Shown here: piece by piece, positions 8,835-16,998 of the stretch
How the letters are laid out: each line of letters opens with the position of its first letter
Position numbering within the stretch: the stretch's first letter is position 1
Source of the DNA: JABFSS01 sp964449445
GTDB taxonomy: Bacteria; Patescibacteriota; Gracilibacteria; Peribacterales; Peribacteraceae
NCBI GenBank assembly: GCA_964449445.1
Contig: CAYUZT010000005.1
Span: 1 to 64,000, forward strand
Length of the DNA: 64,000 nucleotides
Direction: 5' to 3'
Position numbers and translations under genes: made by a program
The notes under the pieces: generated by a model
The model's database searches: none
Told to the model about the DNA's origin: nothing
Seen by the model: the letters and a program-made list of their open reading frames with translations, nothing else

Positions 8835-9631
8835 GCCCACTCCCCATCAGCGTTCAGATCCTCACGTGGAACTCCGAAAAAACATTGGAGCGGGCGCTTT
8901 TGAGCGTCAAACAATGCGCAGAGATTTTGGTGATTGACGGAGGGAGCTCCGATCAGACCATTGCGATCGCCGAGAAATTCAATGCACGAGTCGTTCCTCA
9001 GCGATTTCCCGGCGCTCAAGGTCAGCCACTGATGAACTTCGGTGCTGCGCGCAGTATCGGGCTGGAACATGCGACGCAGCCGTGGATCCTGTGTTTGGAT
9101 AGCGACGAAGTGATGTCGCCCCAGGCGATGGAGGAAATTTCCCGCATTGTCCTGAAATCATCCGAACCCGCCGCATATTGGGTACCGCGACTGTATGTGC
9201 AGGAAGACGGGAGTGTGATTGAGCGCGCATCGACGTATCCCAACGAGCGCATCTACTTTTTCCGCAAAGACGCTATTGATGGATGGGAAAAACCCGTACA
9301 TGAGCGCGTGCGATTAAAACCGGGCATCACTCCGGGTCACTTGAAAATGGGAACTTTCGCGCCACTCGCGCCCCTTGGCGTCTTTCGCAGCAAACTGACG
9401 CAGTATTTGCGGATCGAAGTGGAGGAATCGCGCAACAAAGGATGGATACACTGGTTCAAACGCGTGCTGCATACGCTCCGGTCACGACTGATCGCGCTTC
9501 TGCGTCTCACAAAGATCTGGCTGCTGCCGGGAAAAGGAAAGCGTCTGCCCATGCGCTACGAATGGACACGCTTTTGGTATGCATGGAAACTGATCATCCT
9601 CACCTGTCCTCTCTATGAAGACACTCATTGA
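8831..9631 (+). CDS. family 2 glycosyltransferase (WaaE/KdtX-like)
   Basis: 266 residues opening with ISVQILTWNSEKTLERAL and ILVIDGGSSDQT (GT2 nucleotide-binding motifs), then ILCLDSDEVMSP (DxD-like). The C-terminus is basic and lacks a multi-span domain. The pattern resembles the WaaE/KdtX branch that glucosylates lipid-A core sugars, but that specificity cannot be assumed here. The GTG start at 8831 is supported by its one-base-shifted overlap with the GtrA stop. The next gene starts 17 bases before its end. Confidence 0.87.
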   Translation: MSPLPISVQILTWNSEKTLERALLSVKQCAEILVIDGGSSDQTIAIAEKFNARVVPQRFPGAQGQPLMNFGAARSIGLEHATQPWILCLDSDEVMSPQAMEEISRIVLKSSEPAAYWVPRLYVQEDGSVIERASTYPNERIYFFRKDAIDGWEKPVHERVRLKPGITPGHLKMGTFAPLAPLGVFRSKLTQYLRIEVEESRNKGWIHWFKRVLHTLRSRLIALLRLTKIWLLPGKGKRLPMRYEWTRFWYAWKLIILTCPLYEDTH

Positions 9632-10247
9632 CCGCTACTACAAGCACATCCGTCCTTACCGGTTTTTGTACGGTTGGGTCAAAGATGGTATGACGAAGAT
9701 GCACTGCAATGCCCGGGCGCGGGAGTGGAAAGAAAAAGGATTTCGCGGCGCGAAACTGGATATCTGCGGAGGTCGTAATCCTTTCCGTCCCGGGGAATTC
9801 TTGAACGTGGACATCGTCGATATGCCGCAGGTTGATCTGGTGTTCGATATCACGAAGAAATTTCCTATCGCTGACGGCGTGATTGCCGAGATAATTTCGA
9901 TTGCGACGCTCGAACATCTACGGAAACCTCATGTGCACCATGTTCTGGGGGAATTCTTCCGAGTGCTCGCACCCGGAGGTCTCCTGCGGGTCTCCACGCC
10001 CGACATCGAAGCGATCGCGAAAGGAATTTTGACAGGCGAAGACCCCGATGCAATCAATCAGCAGCTCTTTGGCAAATACAAAGGCTCGGATACCGAAGAT
10101 TTCGACGTTCATCGCTGGATGTACAGCGCGCCCCAGATGATTGCCGTGCTCACGCAGATCGGCTTTGAGGACGCAAAGAGAATTCCGATGGACTTGGGCA
10201 TGCATGATCCCGCGTACACGTTCTTGATCAGCGCTCAGAAACCTTAA
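9615..10247 (+). CDS. SAM-dependent methyltransferase of a glycan operon
   Basis: 210 residues. The SAM site is LDICGGRNPFRPGEFLNVD, typical of the Methyltransf_11-type proteins of glycan loci in which GxGxG becomes GGRN. It also has ISIATLEHLRKPH and VLAPGGLLRVSTPD. Last gene of the 7029-10247 plus-strand set, overlapping the GT2 by 17 bases and the convergent membrane protein by 4. Likely methylates a sugar on the glycan made by its neighbours; substrate not determinable. Confidence 0.82.
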   Translation: MKTLIDRYYKHIRPYRFLYGWVKDGMTKMHCNARAREWKEKGFRGAKLDICGGRNPFRPGEFLNVDIVDMPQVDLVFDITKKFPIADGVIAEIISIATLEHLRKPHVHHVLGEFFRVLAPGGLLRVSTPDIEAIAKGILTGEDPDAINQQLFGKYKGSDTEDFDVHRWMYSAPQMIAVLTQIGFEDAKRIPMDLGMHDPAYTFLISAQKP

Positions 10248-11875
10248 GGATTGAAGGACCACAGAGACCATCCGGGGGCCTCAGCAACTTTTTTCAAGGC
10301 GATACGTAACCGATCGAGTTTCCATTCCGGCTTTCGTTGCTCATCCCAGAGAATGTAGTGAACATGAAAGGACGTGAGCTCACCTACAGGATCACGATCG
10401 GCCTTTGCACATGCAGCAGTCACCATCTCCACCTCTTGTTGATGCACCAACGGATCATCGTTGAACGCACTGTCGGAATCCGGGTAGATCGGCATTTGCT
10501 CCCCAAGATGACGTTCGTCCGGAGGAACGGGAATCTGCGTCAGACAGAAGCGCTCGGCAATTTCCTCATGCGTCATCAGCACATTCTTCAGATACATCGT
10601 GTACGGGACATCGTGATGCGTGGACGCAGCGAGGAAGAGCGACGTTTCCGGATCGGAGAGGATCGTTGCACGGGAAAGGTCATCAAGAATTGGAAGAAGT
10701 GTTGCAAAGTGCTGCTCAGAAAAACGCTCTGCCGTCACCGTGAATTGCTTAAACACATGGCGACCATCATAGGTGAGTGCAGCCAGGTAAATGATCGCGG
10801 CACATGCGGAAATCATCAGCACGCGCGTGCGCAGAGCATGCGCGAGAAGCACAACGGAGACTGCGCAGACCACAAGCGAAAAGAGGTAATGCGAAACAAA
10901 ATTAAACACGATGCCGTGAACGAGCTGCTGGTGGATGGCAATGAATCCTGCAAGAACGGTGAGCGCGAGGAAGCGGTACCGCCGCATTGCTCCCCACTGT
11001 GACCAGAGTGACCGGAGAACCCCGGCCACCATCACCGTGAAGAGCACACTATACGGGAGCGATTCCGGCAATCGCGAGGGGTGCATGCCGCTGCGGAATG
11101 CGGCGAATTCGTAGAGCGGATGATGTGCGATGCGCCACCACTCGCTGAGTGCGGGAATTGCAGCAATTGCTCCAATCAAGCCAAAGAGGAGCACCCGCAG
11201 AACACGTTTTTTGGACTGAACACTCCGTGGTTTTGCCCAAACGATCACTTCAAACAATCCAACCAGACCCAACCACAGCCACCCGAACGTCCACGCCCAA
11301 AAATAGATGCCGATGAGGATACCGAGGAGCGCACCCCCGAACATTCCAAAGATGATGCGGCGATCGAGGCCGGCGATAATGCCGGAACATGCGAGAATCA
11401 GGAGCAGAAAGCTTCCGCGCGGCTGCACCGGGCGGTTGAGGGAATAGAATTCCACGAATACAAACGCGAGCGCGCCCAGATATGCAGCACCGCGTGATAC
11501 TCCGCACAGAGAGAAGAGCAGAACAAGCGCGAGGAAGATGAGTGGAGGGAAAATGGAATCCATCATCTGCTCCACTGTTGCAGCTCTCCATCCGGTTGCC
11601 GCGAAAAACGCAGCTTCAATGCGCTCGAGCAGCGCCGTATGTGTGCCCATCAACTCCGCATCCCCCACAATCGCCTCGGTACTCTGCTGCGGCCGTCCAG
11701 TGAGAGCTTCTTCCAGATGCGCCAAGTATACCGCTTCGTCGGAATTCAGGTGCACGAGCACGCCCTGGTACCGCGCATCGCGCATGTGCAGCCACTGTGG
11801 CACCTGCATCACCAATGCAATCAGCAATGCCGTTACATAAACAAGAACCGGGAAGCGGTAGCGGGAGATATGCAT
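10244..11875 (-). CDS. polytopic membrane protein, probable GT-C glycosyltransferase
   Basis: 543 residues with about ten to twelve hydrophobic spans and a soluble C-terminal domain of ~140 residues. An early external-loop motif, LNSDEAVYLAHLEEAL, has the acidic pair expected of oligosaccharyltransferase/PMT-type GT-C enzymes. The rest is divergent, so function is inferred from topology and context. The start (ATG 11875) is 47 bases from the divergent methyltransferase at 11923. Alternative: a polymerase or transporter for the same glycan. Confidence 0.6.
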   Translation of the reverse strand: MHISRYRFPVLVYVTALLIALVMQVPQWLHMRDARYQGVLVHLNSDEAVYLAHLEEALTGRPQQSTEAIVGDAELMGTHTALLERIEAAFFAATGWRAATVEQMMDSIFPPLIFLALVLLFSLCGVSRGAAYLGALAFVFVEFYSLNRPVQPRGSFLLLILACSGIIAGLDRRIIFGMFGGALLGILIGIYFWAWTFGWLWLGLVGLFEVIVWAKPRSVQSKKRVLRVLLFGLIGAIAAIPALSEWWRIAHHPLYEFAAFRSGMHPSRLPESLPYSVLFTVMVAGVLRSLWSQWGAMRRYRFLALTVLAGFIAIHQQLVHGIVFNFVSHYLFSLVVCAVSVVLLAHALRTRVLMISACAAIIYLAALTYDGRHVFKQFTVTAERFSEQHFATLLPILDDLSRATILSDPETSLFLAASTHHDVPYTMYLKNVLMTHEEIAERFCLTQIPVPPDERHLGEQMPIYPDSDSAFNDDPLVHQQEVEMVTAACAKADRDPVGELTSFHVHYILWDEQRKPEWKLDRLRIALKKVAEAPGWSLWSFNP

Positions 11876-11922
11876 CTGCGTAAACGCTACACGGTCATCA
11901 TGAGCTCGGCTACACTCTTCGT

Positions 11923-12534
11923 ATGACCAGTGCCTCCGTTACCCGAGGACACGGCTTGCTCGAAGGCTTTCTTGCCCGAAAGCGCACGGCGATGGCCAAT
12001 CACCTGATCGCGAAAGCGGGCGGATCGGGCAGGATTTTAGATATTGGCTGCGGATCGTATCCCCTCTTTTTGGAACAATCGGCTTTCCAGGAAAAAGTAG
12101 GCATCGATCAGGTGGCAAATCCCGAGCGTCAGGAAGAATGGCGTGCACGAGGAGTCACGCTCGTCGGACAAGATCTTGACCGTGATCCGCATCTGCCGTT
12201 TCCGGATAATCACTTTGATGTCGTGACGATGCTCGCGGTCTTCGAGCACATCGAATGCGATAAATTGCCGATTGTCGTCTCGGAAATCCATCGAGTTCTT
12301 TGTCCCGGCGGCTCGTATGTGCTCACCACTCCCGCAAGTTGGACCGATCCCATCCTCACGACGCTGAGTATGATGAAACTTCTGAGTGCCGATGAAGTGG
12401 AAGAACATCAACAGACGCACACGCACGGAAGCATCGAAGATATTCTGGTCACAGCGGGCTTCCGGCGGGAGGATATTGAAGCGGGAACGTTTGAACTGGG
12501 TATGAATATCTGGACCAGAGCCAAGAAGTCTTGA
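11923..12534 (+). CDS. class I SAM-dependent methyltransferase
   Basis: 203 residues with motif I ILDIGCGSYPLFL, GIDQVAN, and TMLAVFEHIECDKL, followed by VLCPGGSYVLTTPA. The motifs match Methyltransf_11 proteins from O-antigen-type clusters. TACACT at 11911-11916 lies 6 bases before the ATG and may be a -10 for leaderless expression; I see no good -35. Faces a convergent GT4 gene across a hairpin at 12580-12596. Confidence 0.82.
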   Translation: MTSASVTRGHGLLEGFLARKRTAMANHLIAKAGGSGRILDIGCGSYPLFLEQSAFQEKVGIDQVANPERQEEWRARGVTLVGQDLDRDPHLPFPDNHFDVVTMLAVFEHIECDKLPIVVSEIHRVLCPGGSYVLTTPASWTDPILTTLSMMKLLSADEVEEHQQTHTHGSIEDILVTAGFRREDIEAGTFELGMNIWTRAKKS

Positions 12535-12541
12535 AAAGAGA

Positions 12542-12574
12542 GCAGGCTCCTGAGCTTGACGAAGGATTGCCTGC
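12542..12574. repeat. short intergenic repeat with matching ends
   Basis: GCAGGC at 12542-12547 recurs inverted as GCCTGC at 12569-12574. The internal part contains the CCTGAGCTTGACGAAGG core that I recognise from dispersed repeats in many bacterial genomes. It lies between convergent genes. Confidence 0.4.
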
Positions 12575-12579
12575 GTCAC

Positions 12580-12596
12580 GCGGGCCGAACGCCCGC
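12580..12596. terminator. hairpin between convergent genes
   Basis: GCGGGC and GCCCGC form a 6-bp GC-only stem around a 5-base loop, between the stops at 12534 (plus) and 12605 (minus). There is no clear T-tract, so termination is inferred from position. Confidence 0.35.
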
Positions 12597-12604
12597 TCCC
12601 TATT

Positions 12605-13702
12605 TCAATGTTTATTATGCAGATTCGCAGAAAGCCATTCTCGAAGAGGCGTCACGATAACTTCGGGATCACAGAGCGTCCGTGAGAGTTCCAGCCCTCC
12701 CTGTGCAATCCGCTCCCGCAACTCCGCATCGTTTTTGAGAACGAGAATGCTCTCGGCAAGTGCGTGAGCATCCCCCGGTGGACTGAGCAGCACATTGTCG
12801 CGATCCTTGAACACGCGCTTTGACGCCGTCGTAGAACCCGTGATGAGGGGTTTGCCACAGGCGATCACTTCGTATGCTTTGTTCGGAATCACCCGATCTG
12901 CTTTCGCGGTTGTACCGAAGATTCCCAGGCACACATCAGCTTGGTTGATGAATGCAGGGAGCTGGGAAATGGGAACAGAGTGGAAAAATTCCACATTCTG
13001 CAGCTTCCACTGCTCTGCAAGAACTCTCATGGCATCGAACGTCTGTCCTTTTCCTAAAAGAGCGAAAGATACATCTTCTTTGCGCTCCTGGAGTTCTCGT
13101 GCGGCACCCAAAATCACATCAACGCCCTGCAATGGAATATATGTGCCGTGGAAGTGAACACGAAATGCCTTGGGTGGACCTTGCACGGCAGGCAGCGAAT
13201 CTGGTTTGAAGAGATCCGATCTGCATCCGACCGGAAGAACGAGAATTTTTTGCGGATCAACGCCGTAGTGTTCGACAAAGTACTGTTTGTGCTCCTCGGT
13301 ATCCAGAAGGACGACGTCGGCAAGCCGGCATGAAAACCAGTCGGTCATCCAGAGGATCCATGCTCTCGGTGATAATCGAGAAACCCGAGCACGGTCGTTC
13401 ACTTCTGTATCGTAGAGCGAGAGGAATGCATCGAAGATCACGGGAATTTTCTCGCGTCGAGCTACATACCACGCAAGCGGCATCAGGTAATGACCGAGGA
13501 AGACGACGTAGATCGCGTCTGCTCCCACTCTGCATTCCTTCCACTTTCGTTGGAGATCCCGGTATTTGCCAAGCAACCCCGCTGCCTCTGTTCGGCAGAA
13601 GCTCACGTGATATCCGGCTTCCTGAAGACCTGTCCGGATCACCCAACTGCGGGCACCGGTGAGGTCAAAGTTGCCGAAAGCGACGACGTTCTTTTCTGCC
13701 AC
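12605..13702 (-). CDS. family 4 glycosyltransferase (GT-B)
   Basis: 365 residues. The N-terminal half has a Rossmann start (VVAFGNFDLTGARSWVIRTG). The donor half has VHFHGTYIPLQG, FALLGKGQTFD, and the acidic motif NKAYEVIACGKPLITG. No membrane spans. The start is a GTG at 13702; no in-frame ATG fits better, and TACACT on the minus strand ends 7 bases before it, consistent with leaderless expression. Monocistronic as seen, divergent from the gene at 13789. Sugar specificity unknown. Confidence 0.87.
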   Translation of the reverse strand: MAEKNVVAFGNFDLTGARSWVIRTGLQEAGYHVSFCRTEAAGLLGKYRDLQRKWKECRVGADAIYVVFLGHYLMPLAWYVARREKIPVIFDAFLSLYDTEVNDRARVSRLSPRAWILWMTDWFSCRLADVVLLDTEEHKQYFVEHYGVDPQKILVLPVGCRSDLFKPDSLPAVQGPPKAFRVHFHGTYIPLQGVDVILGAARELQERKEDVSFALLGKGQTFDAMRVLAEQWKLQNVEFFHSVPISQLPAFINQADVCLGIFGTTAKADRVIPNKAYEVIACGKPLITGSTTASKRVFKDRDNVLLSPPGDAHALAESILVLKNDAELRERIAQGGLELSRTLCDPEVIVTPLREWLSANLHNKH

Positions 13703-13788
13703 AGCCCATAGTGTAGCGGCTCTTAGAGCCCTAGAATGCTCCTATCGCTCCCCATGAACTCCTCAAGCGGCTCTTCAAACGCTTCAGC

Positions 13789-14766
13789 GTGCAGACGGGA
13801 TGGAGGACCGCACTGCCCACGCTTGGATATTATGTGAGCAGATCTCCTCTGCCGCCATCGTCGAGGCCCGCATTATTTACGATGAATATCCTGCCGCCGA
13901 TGATGACAGTCTGGTACCACTGCATGCGCAAATATGTGGGAGATCGCGTGGATACCGTGATCTTCGATTGTTCGGGGGATCTCCGCGCAGAAGAATTCCC
14001 ACAAGCACATGTGCAGAAGTTCTTGAATTTCTATGCAGCGACGAAAAGCCAGGAATTCTTGGACCACATCGCCAAGTATCGAAAAATTGGCTGGCTGTGC
14101 GACGATGACATCTTCTTCGTGAGCGCTGAAGCTCTTGATCGGATGGAAAGTGAAATGGCAGTACCCAATACCGCATCAGTGAGTTTTCGTGCGCGCCCGT
14201 GGTGGCATTTTGCAATCGACGGCAAAAGTCATCCCGTGAGCAGCAGCTACTGCGTTGCCATCAATCGCGAAATTTTCTGCGACCGTGAACATCTTTCGCT
14301 CGCTCCAGCAGATGGGAACAGGCATCCCTCCGATATGGGCAAACCCCCCGTGCGCTACGACACGTTCGATAAAGCGAATGAGATTCTCATTAAGAAAGGT
14401 TATCGCTGTGCAGTGATTCCCAAAGAAGAAGAAAGCCAGTACATCGCCGGCTTCAGCGGCATGAGCGGCACGGTGATGCTCCTGCGTCACTTCAAAACTC
14501 CTGAGCAAACCGCCGAATTCTTCTTGAGTCAGCCACTTGAGGCATGGAAGGGCAATGTGACATACGGAACGTTTGCATCACTGCTCGCGATCAGCTGCAT
14601 TCAAGACTGCTACACACGACTGAAAGGCAAGCCCTATCCGCTCCATTCGCTTCCATCGCAGAAAGTTCTTGAGGAAATCCGTCGAAGTCGTGAAGCGCAT
14701 TTACGCGAGGGTTTGAGTTTCCGATGGGTCGATGAGGGGTCGGAAAGACTGAAAAAAGCTTTATGA
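13789..14766 (+). CDS. conserved-looking protein with DDD motif, possible glycosyltransferase-like
   Basis: 325 residues from a GTG at 13789; not assigned to a family with confidence. It contains RKIGWLCDDDIFFVS, resembling the metal-binding acidic cluster of GT-A enzymes, and no membrane spans. The reading frame stays open upstream and encodes HELLKRLFKRFS, which looks like real protein, while the only nearby ATG (13754) is one base out of frame. The true N-terminus may therefore start at 13754 in a version with one extra base, or start at GTG 13789. ATG 13882 would cut off plausible residues. The glycan-gene context suggests a glycan role. Confidence 0.6.
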   Translation: MQTGWRTALPTLGYYVSRSPLPPSSRPALFTMNILPPMMTVWYHCMRKYVGDRVDTVIFDCSGDLRAEEFPQAHVQKFLNFYAATKSQEFLDHIAKYRKIGWLCDDDIFFVSAEALDRMESEMAVPNTASVSFRARPWWHFAIDGKSHPVSSSYCVAINREIFCDREHLSLAPADGNRHPSDMGKPPVRYDTFDKANEILIKKGYRCAVIPKEEESQYIAGFSGMSGTVMLLRHFKTPEQTAEFFLSQPLEAWKGNVTYGTFASLLAISCIQDCYTRLKGKPYPLHSLPSQKVLEEIRRSREAHLREGLSFRWVDEGSERLKKAL

Positions 14767-14782
14767 ACGTAATTATAGATAC

Positions 14783-14811
14783 TTGCACAAATATATAAAA
14801 TATATTATAGT
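14783..14811 (+). promoter_or_regulatory. promoter of the small membrane protein at 14880
   Basis: TTGCAC (14783-14788) and TATAGT (14806-14811) are separated by exactly 17 bases, in a strikingly AT-rich stretch (14767-14820) that contrasts with the surrounding GC-richer DNA. Transcription would start near 14818, giving a ~60-base leader with a Shine-Dalgarno-like AAGGAG just before the ATG. Confidence 0.6.
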
Positions 14812-14879
14812 TTACTTAGTGGTTACTCCACTCCAGTTAGTGCACAAATTCTCGCCCGTTCCTTGTTAAGGAGTCGATC

Positions 14880-15167
14880 ATGACTATGTGGAAGCGCCTC
14901 TTGTATTTGCTGGCGCTGCTGTTGTTCATTGCCCTGGTGAGCTTTGATATCTACCAGCGGCACTGGTGGGCAACCGACAAGGTCTTGGGGATGGTAGGTG
15001 TGAACATGCTCGGCATCTTTCACATCTTCTATCTCTGGCTCTTCCTGCAAGAAGGCGTCACCGACAATGCAGCAAAAGAAGCCCAGGAAAAACCTTGGGC
15101 TCCCATCTTGCTAGTCGTGCTAGATGCCGCAGCCATCGGTTTTGTCGTCTACCTACTTTCGTGGTGA
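14880..15167 (+). CDS. small three-span membrane protein
   Basis: 95 residues with three hydrophobic segments: residues ~5-24, ~37-57 and ~73-93. There is a charged linker (AAKEAQEKP) between the second and third. I recognise no family. It has its own sigma70-like promoter and one of the few clear Shine-Dalgarno sites in the window (AAGGAG ~7 bases upstream). A strong hairpin follows, so it is probably monocistronic and well expressed. Confidence 0.75.
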   Translation: MTMWKRLLYLLALLLFIALVSFDIYQRHWWATDKVLGMVGVNMLGIFHIFYLWLFLQEGVTDNAAKEAQEKPWAPILLVVLDAAAIGFVVYLLSW

Positions 15168-15194
15168 ATATGCGAGAGCAACGCACTAACCATA

Positions 15195-15231
15195 AACCAC
15201 CCTGGAATGAAAAAATCATTCTGGGGTGGTT
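15195..15231. terminator. strong bidirectional terminator-like hairpin
   Basis: A 16-bp stem (AACCACCCTGGAATGA against TCATTCTGGGGTGGTT, fully paired if two G-U pairs are allowed) closes a 5-A loop. It sits between convergent genes ending at 15167 (plus) and 15249 (minus). The flanks are not T-rich, so it may work through stem strength or as an mRNA 3' end stabiliser. Confidence 0.6.
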
Positions 15232-15248
15232 CCATTTCAATGAATAAT

Positions 15249-15941
15249 TTATGGACGCCCAACCAATCGTAATTTCATGAAAACCCACACCCATTTAAAC
15301 CAATCCTTCCAGTTGATCTTCTTCCCCTCCGCTTTGCTGCGCGGATGGTACGAGATGGGATATTCGGGAATCTTCACACCGTGGAGAGCAAGTTTGGCAG
15401 TCAGCTCGGGATCAAAACGGAAATCGTTTTCGCGCAGGGACAATGTTTTGAGAATATCCGTCCTCACCATCTTGTAGCACGTCGGTTGATCGGTTAAACG
15501 CGTACCGTAGAGGAGATTACAGATCCAAGTGAGCAGATTCCCCCCGATGAACATCAGAATATGCGCGTACTGCTTCTGTTTTTTGAGACGACGAGAGCCG
15601 AAGAGCGCCTGGAAATTATTCTTCTCGGCGTATTCAAGCAATTCGGGGATTTCTTCCGGGCTGTATTCCAGATCGGCATCCTGCACAATCGTGTAGTGGC
15701 CCTGCGCGTACTCGTATCCCATGTGCACAGCAGAACCTTTGCCGCCATTTTGTTTTGTAAGGACAAGATCTTGCGGACGCGCTTTCTCCTGCAGAATCTG
15801 CAGCGTCCGGTCTCGCGAACCGTCATTCACAAAAATACACTGCGCAAACGGGCACGCCGCATACAAACGATCCATGATCTGTCCGATGGTGCGTTCTTCG
15901 TTGTACGCGGGCACGACAATAGTAAGGCGTGGCTGTTCCAT
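15249..15941 (-). CDS. family 2 glycosyltransferase (polyprenyl-phosphate sugar synthase-like)
   Basis: 230 residues with full GT2 signatures: LTIVVPAYNEERTIGQIM, CIFVNDGSRDRT, TKQNGGKGSAVHMGYEYA, IVQDADLEYSPEE (DxD), and FGSRRLKK. The NGGKG segment and DADLEY are typical of DPM1/WcaA-like enzymes that form a polyprenyl-phosphate hexose. One hydrophobic segment lies mid-protein; there is no multi-span tail. It follows two GT4 genes on the same strand and could supply lipid-linked sugar to the PMT-like proteins. Confident as to family, not donor. Confidence 0.9.
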   Translation of the reverse strand: MEQPRLTIVVPAYNEERTIGQIMDRLYAACPFAQCIFVNDGSRDRTLQILQEKARPQDLVLTKQNGGKGSAVHMGYEYAQGHYTIVQDADLEYSPEEIPELLEYAEKNNFQALFGSRRLKKQKQYAHILMFIGGNLLTWICNLLYGTRLTDQPTCYKMVRTDILKTLSLRENDFRFDPELTAKLALHGVKIPEYPISYHPRSKAEGKKINWKDWFKWVWVFMKLRLVGRP

Positions 15942-15965
15942 GGGCGTAGCGTAGCGCTTGCCCCT

Positions 15966-16979
15966 TTAAATCGCCATCTCTTGCACCAATCTCTTCACTA
16001 ACTTTTCCAGACTATGTTTCTGAATAACGATATGGCGCAGTTGGTGCCCTAGAGCCTCCTGTTCGATATCTGGAAGATTGAGTAACGTCTTCACGCGTTC
16101 GGCCATTCCGTCGGCAGTGGAAAGACACGCAGCCGGGAGCACTGCGTGAGCCGCTTCCGCACAGGAAACGACCAGACACCCGCACGCCATCGCTTCAAGA
16201 AGTGCTTTATCCAAGCCCGTGAGCGACGCGTGGAGGAAAACAGCTGCGCACTGGAGCACTCCCGGCATGTCTTGCGGAAGAACCTCGCTGAATTCCACTC
16301 GTCCGATCAGATCCAGCTCTGCGATGGTTCGCTCAAGTTCATGGAAGAGCATTTCATCGTTTCTGGTAATCGTCGTTCCTGCAACGAGCAGCCGATAGTT
16401 CGCCGGAAGTGCTATGAGCGCATGGAGCATGACCGGAATCTGCTTTGCAGCCGTAATCCGCCCGACAGTCAGGATCATATTTTTGTCCCGACCCTCGGTG
16501 CCGGGGGAAAAGAACATGGTATCAATGCCATGTCCGGTGATGACGCTCTTGCGAGTAGCAATCGGCATCCCCTTTTCCGATGCACTGAAGACTTTACATG
16601 CGAGGATAAGCGCAATCTTGAGTGGCCACCTGGTTCCACGCGCCTCGTACCACAAATACATGCGCTTCCTGCAACACAAAATCGCAGGCAACGCGAGCAC
16701 CACCCAGATCGGCGTCATGTGGACGAATACCACGTCATACTCTTTCCGATTCTTCCAGAGCAAACGATGGTAACGGAAAATCTGCCTGATCCGTGAGAAA
16801 CCTTTTTCTTTTCCAAGCGAGAACACCGTCACGTTTTGTGGAAGCGAGTGTTCTTTTACCGATTGCCCGAAAACAATCACCTGGCTGCACTGTCGTGCGA
16901 ACTCCTGAATCCAACCATGGAAGAATCCAAGGATAGGATCTTGCCGATCGACTTTTTGCGTGACGATGAGAAGTTTCAC
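15966..16979 (-). CDS. family 4 glycosyltransferase (GT-B)
   Basis: 337 residues from a GTG at 16979, where a typical GT4 N-terminus starts (KLLIVTQKVDRQDPILGFF). The in-frame extension to 17063 would overlap the upstream gene by 64 bases and encodes unrelated sequence. The donor domain shows ILTVGRITAAKQIPVML and the acidic motif LDKALLEAMACGCLVVS. It is soluble apart from one hydrophobic helix (~residues 85-100), as in membrane-associated GT-B enzymes. Lies 19 bases downstream of another GT4 gene, so probably co-transcribed. Confidence 0.85.
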   Translation of the reverse strand: MKLLIVTQKVDRQDPILGFFHGWIQEFARQCSQVIVFGQSVKEHSLPQNVTVFSLGKEKGFSRIRQIFRYHRLLWKNRKEYDVVFVHMTPIWVVLALPAILCCRKRMYLWYEARGTRWPLKIALILACKVFSASEKGMPIATRKSVITGHGIDTMFFSPGTEGRDKNMILTVGRITAAKQIPVMLHALIALPANYRLLVAGTTITRNDEMLFHELERTIAELDLIGRVEFSEVLPQDMPGVLQCAAVFLHASLTGLDKALLEAMACGCLVVSCAEAAHAVLPAACLSTADGMAERVKTLLNLPDIEQEALGHQLRHIVIQKHSLEKLVKRLVQEMAI

Positions 16980-16998
16980 GAATAGAAGGAAAAGAGTA

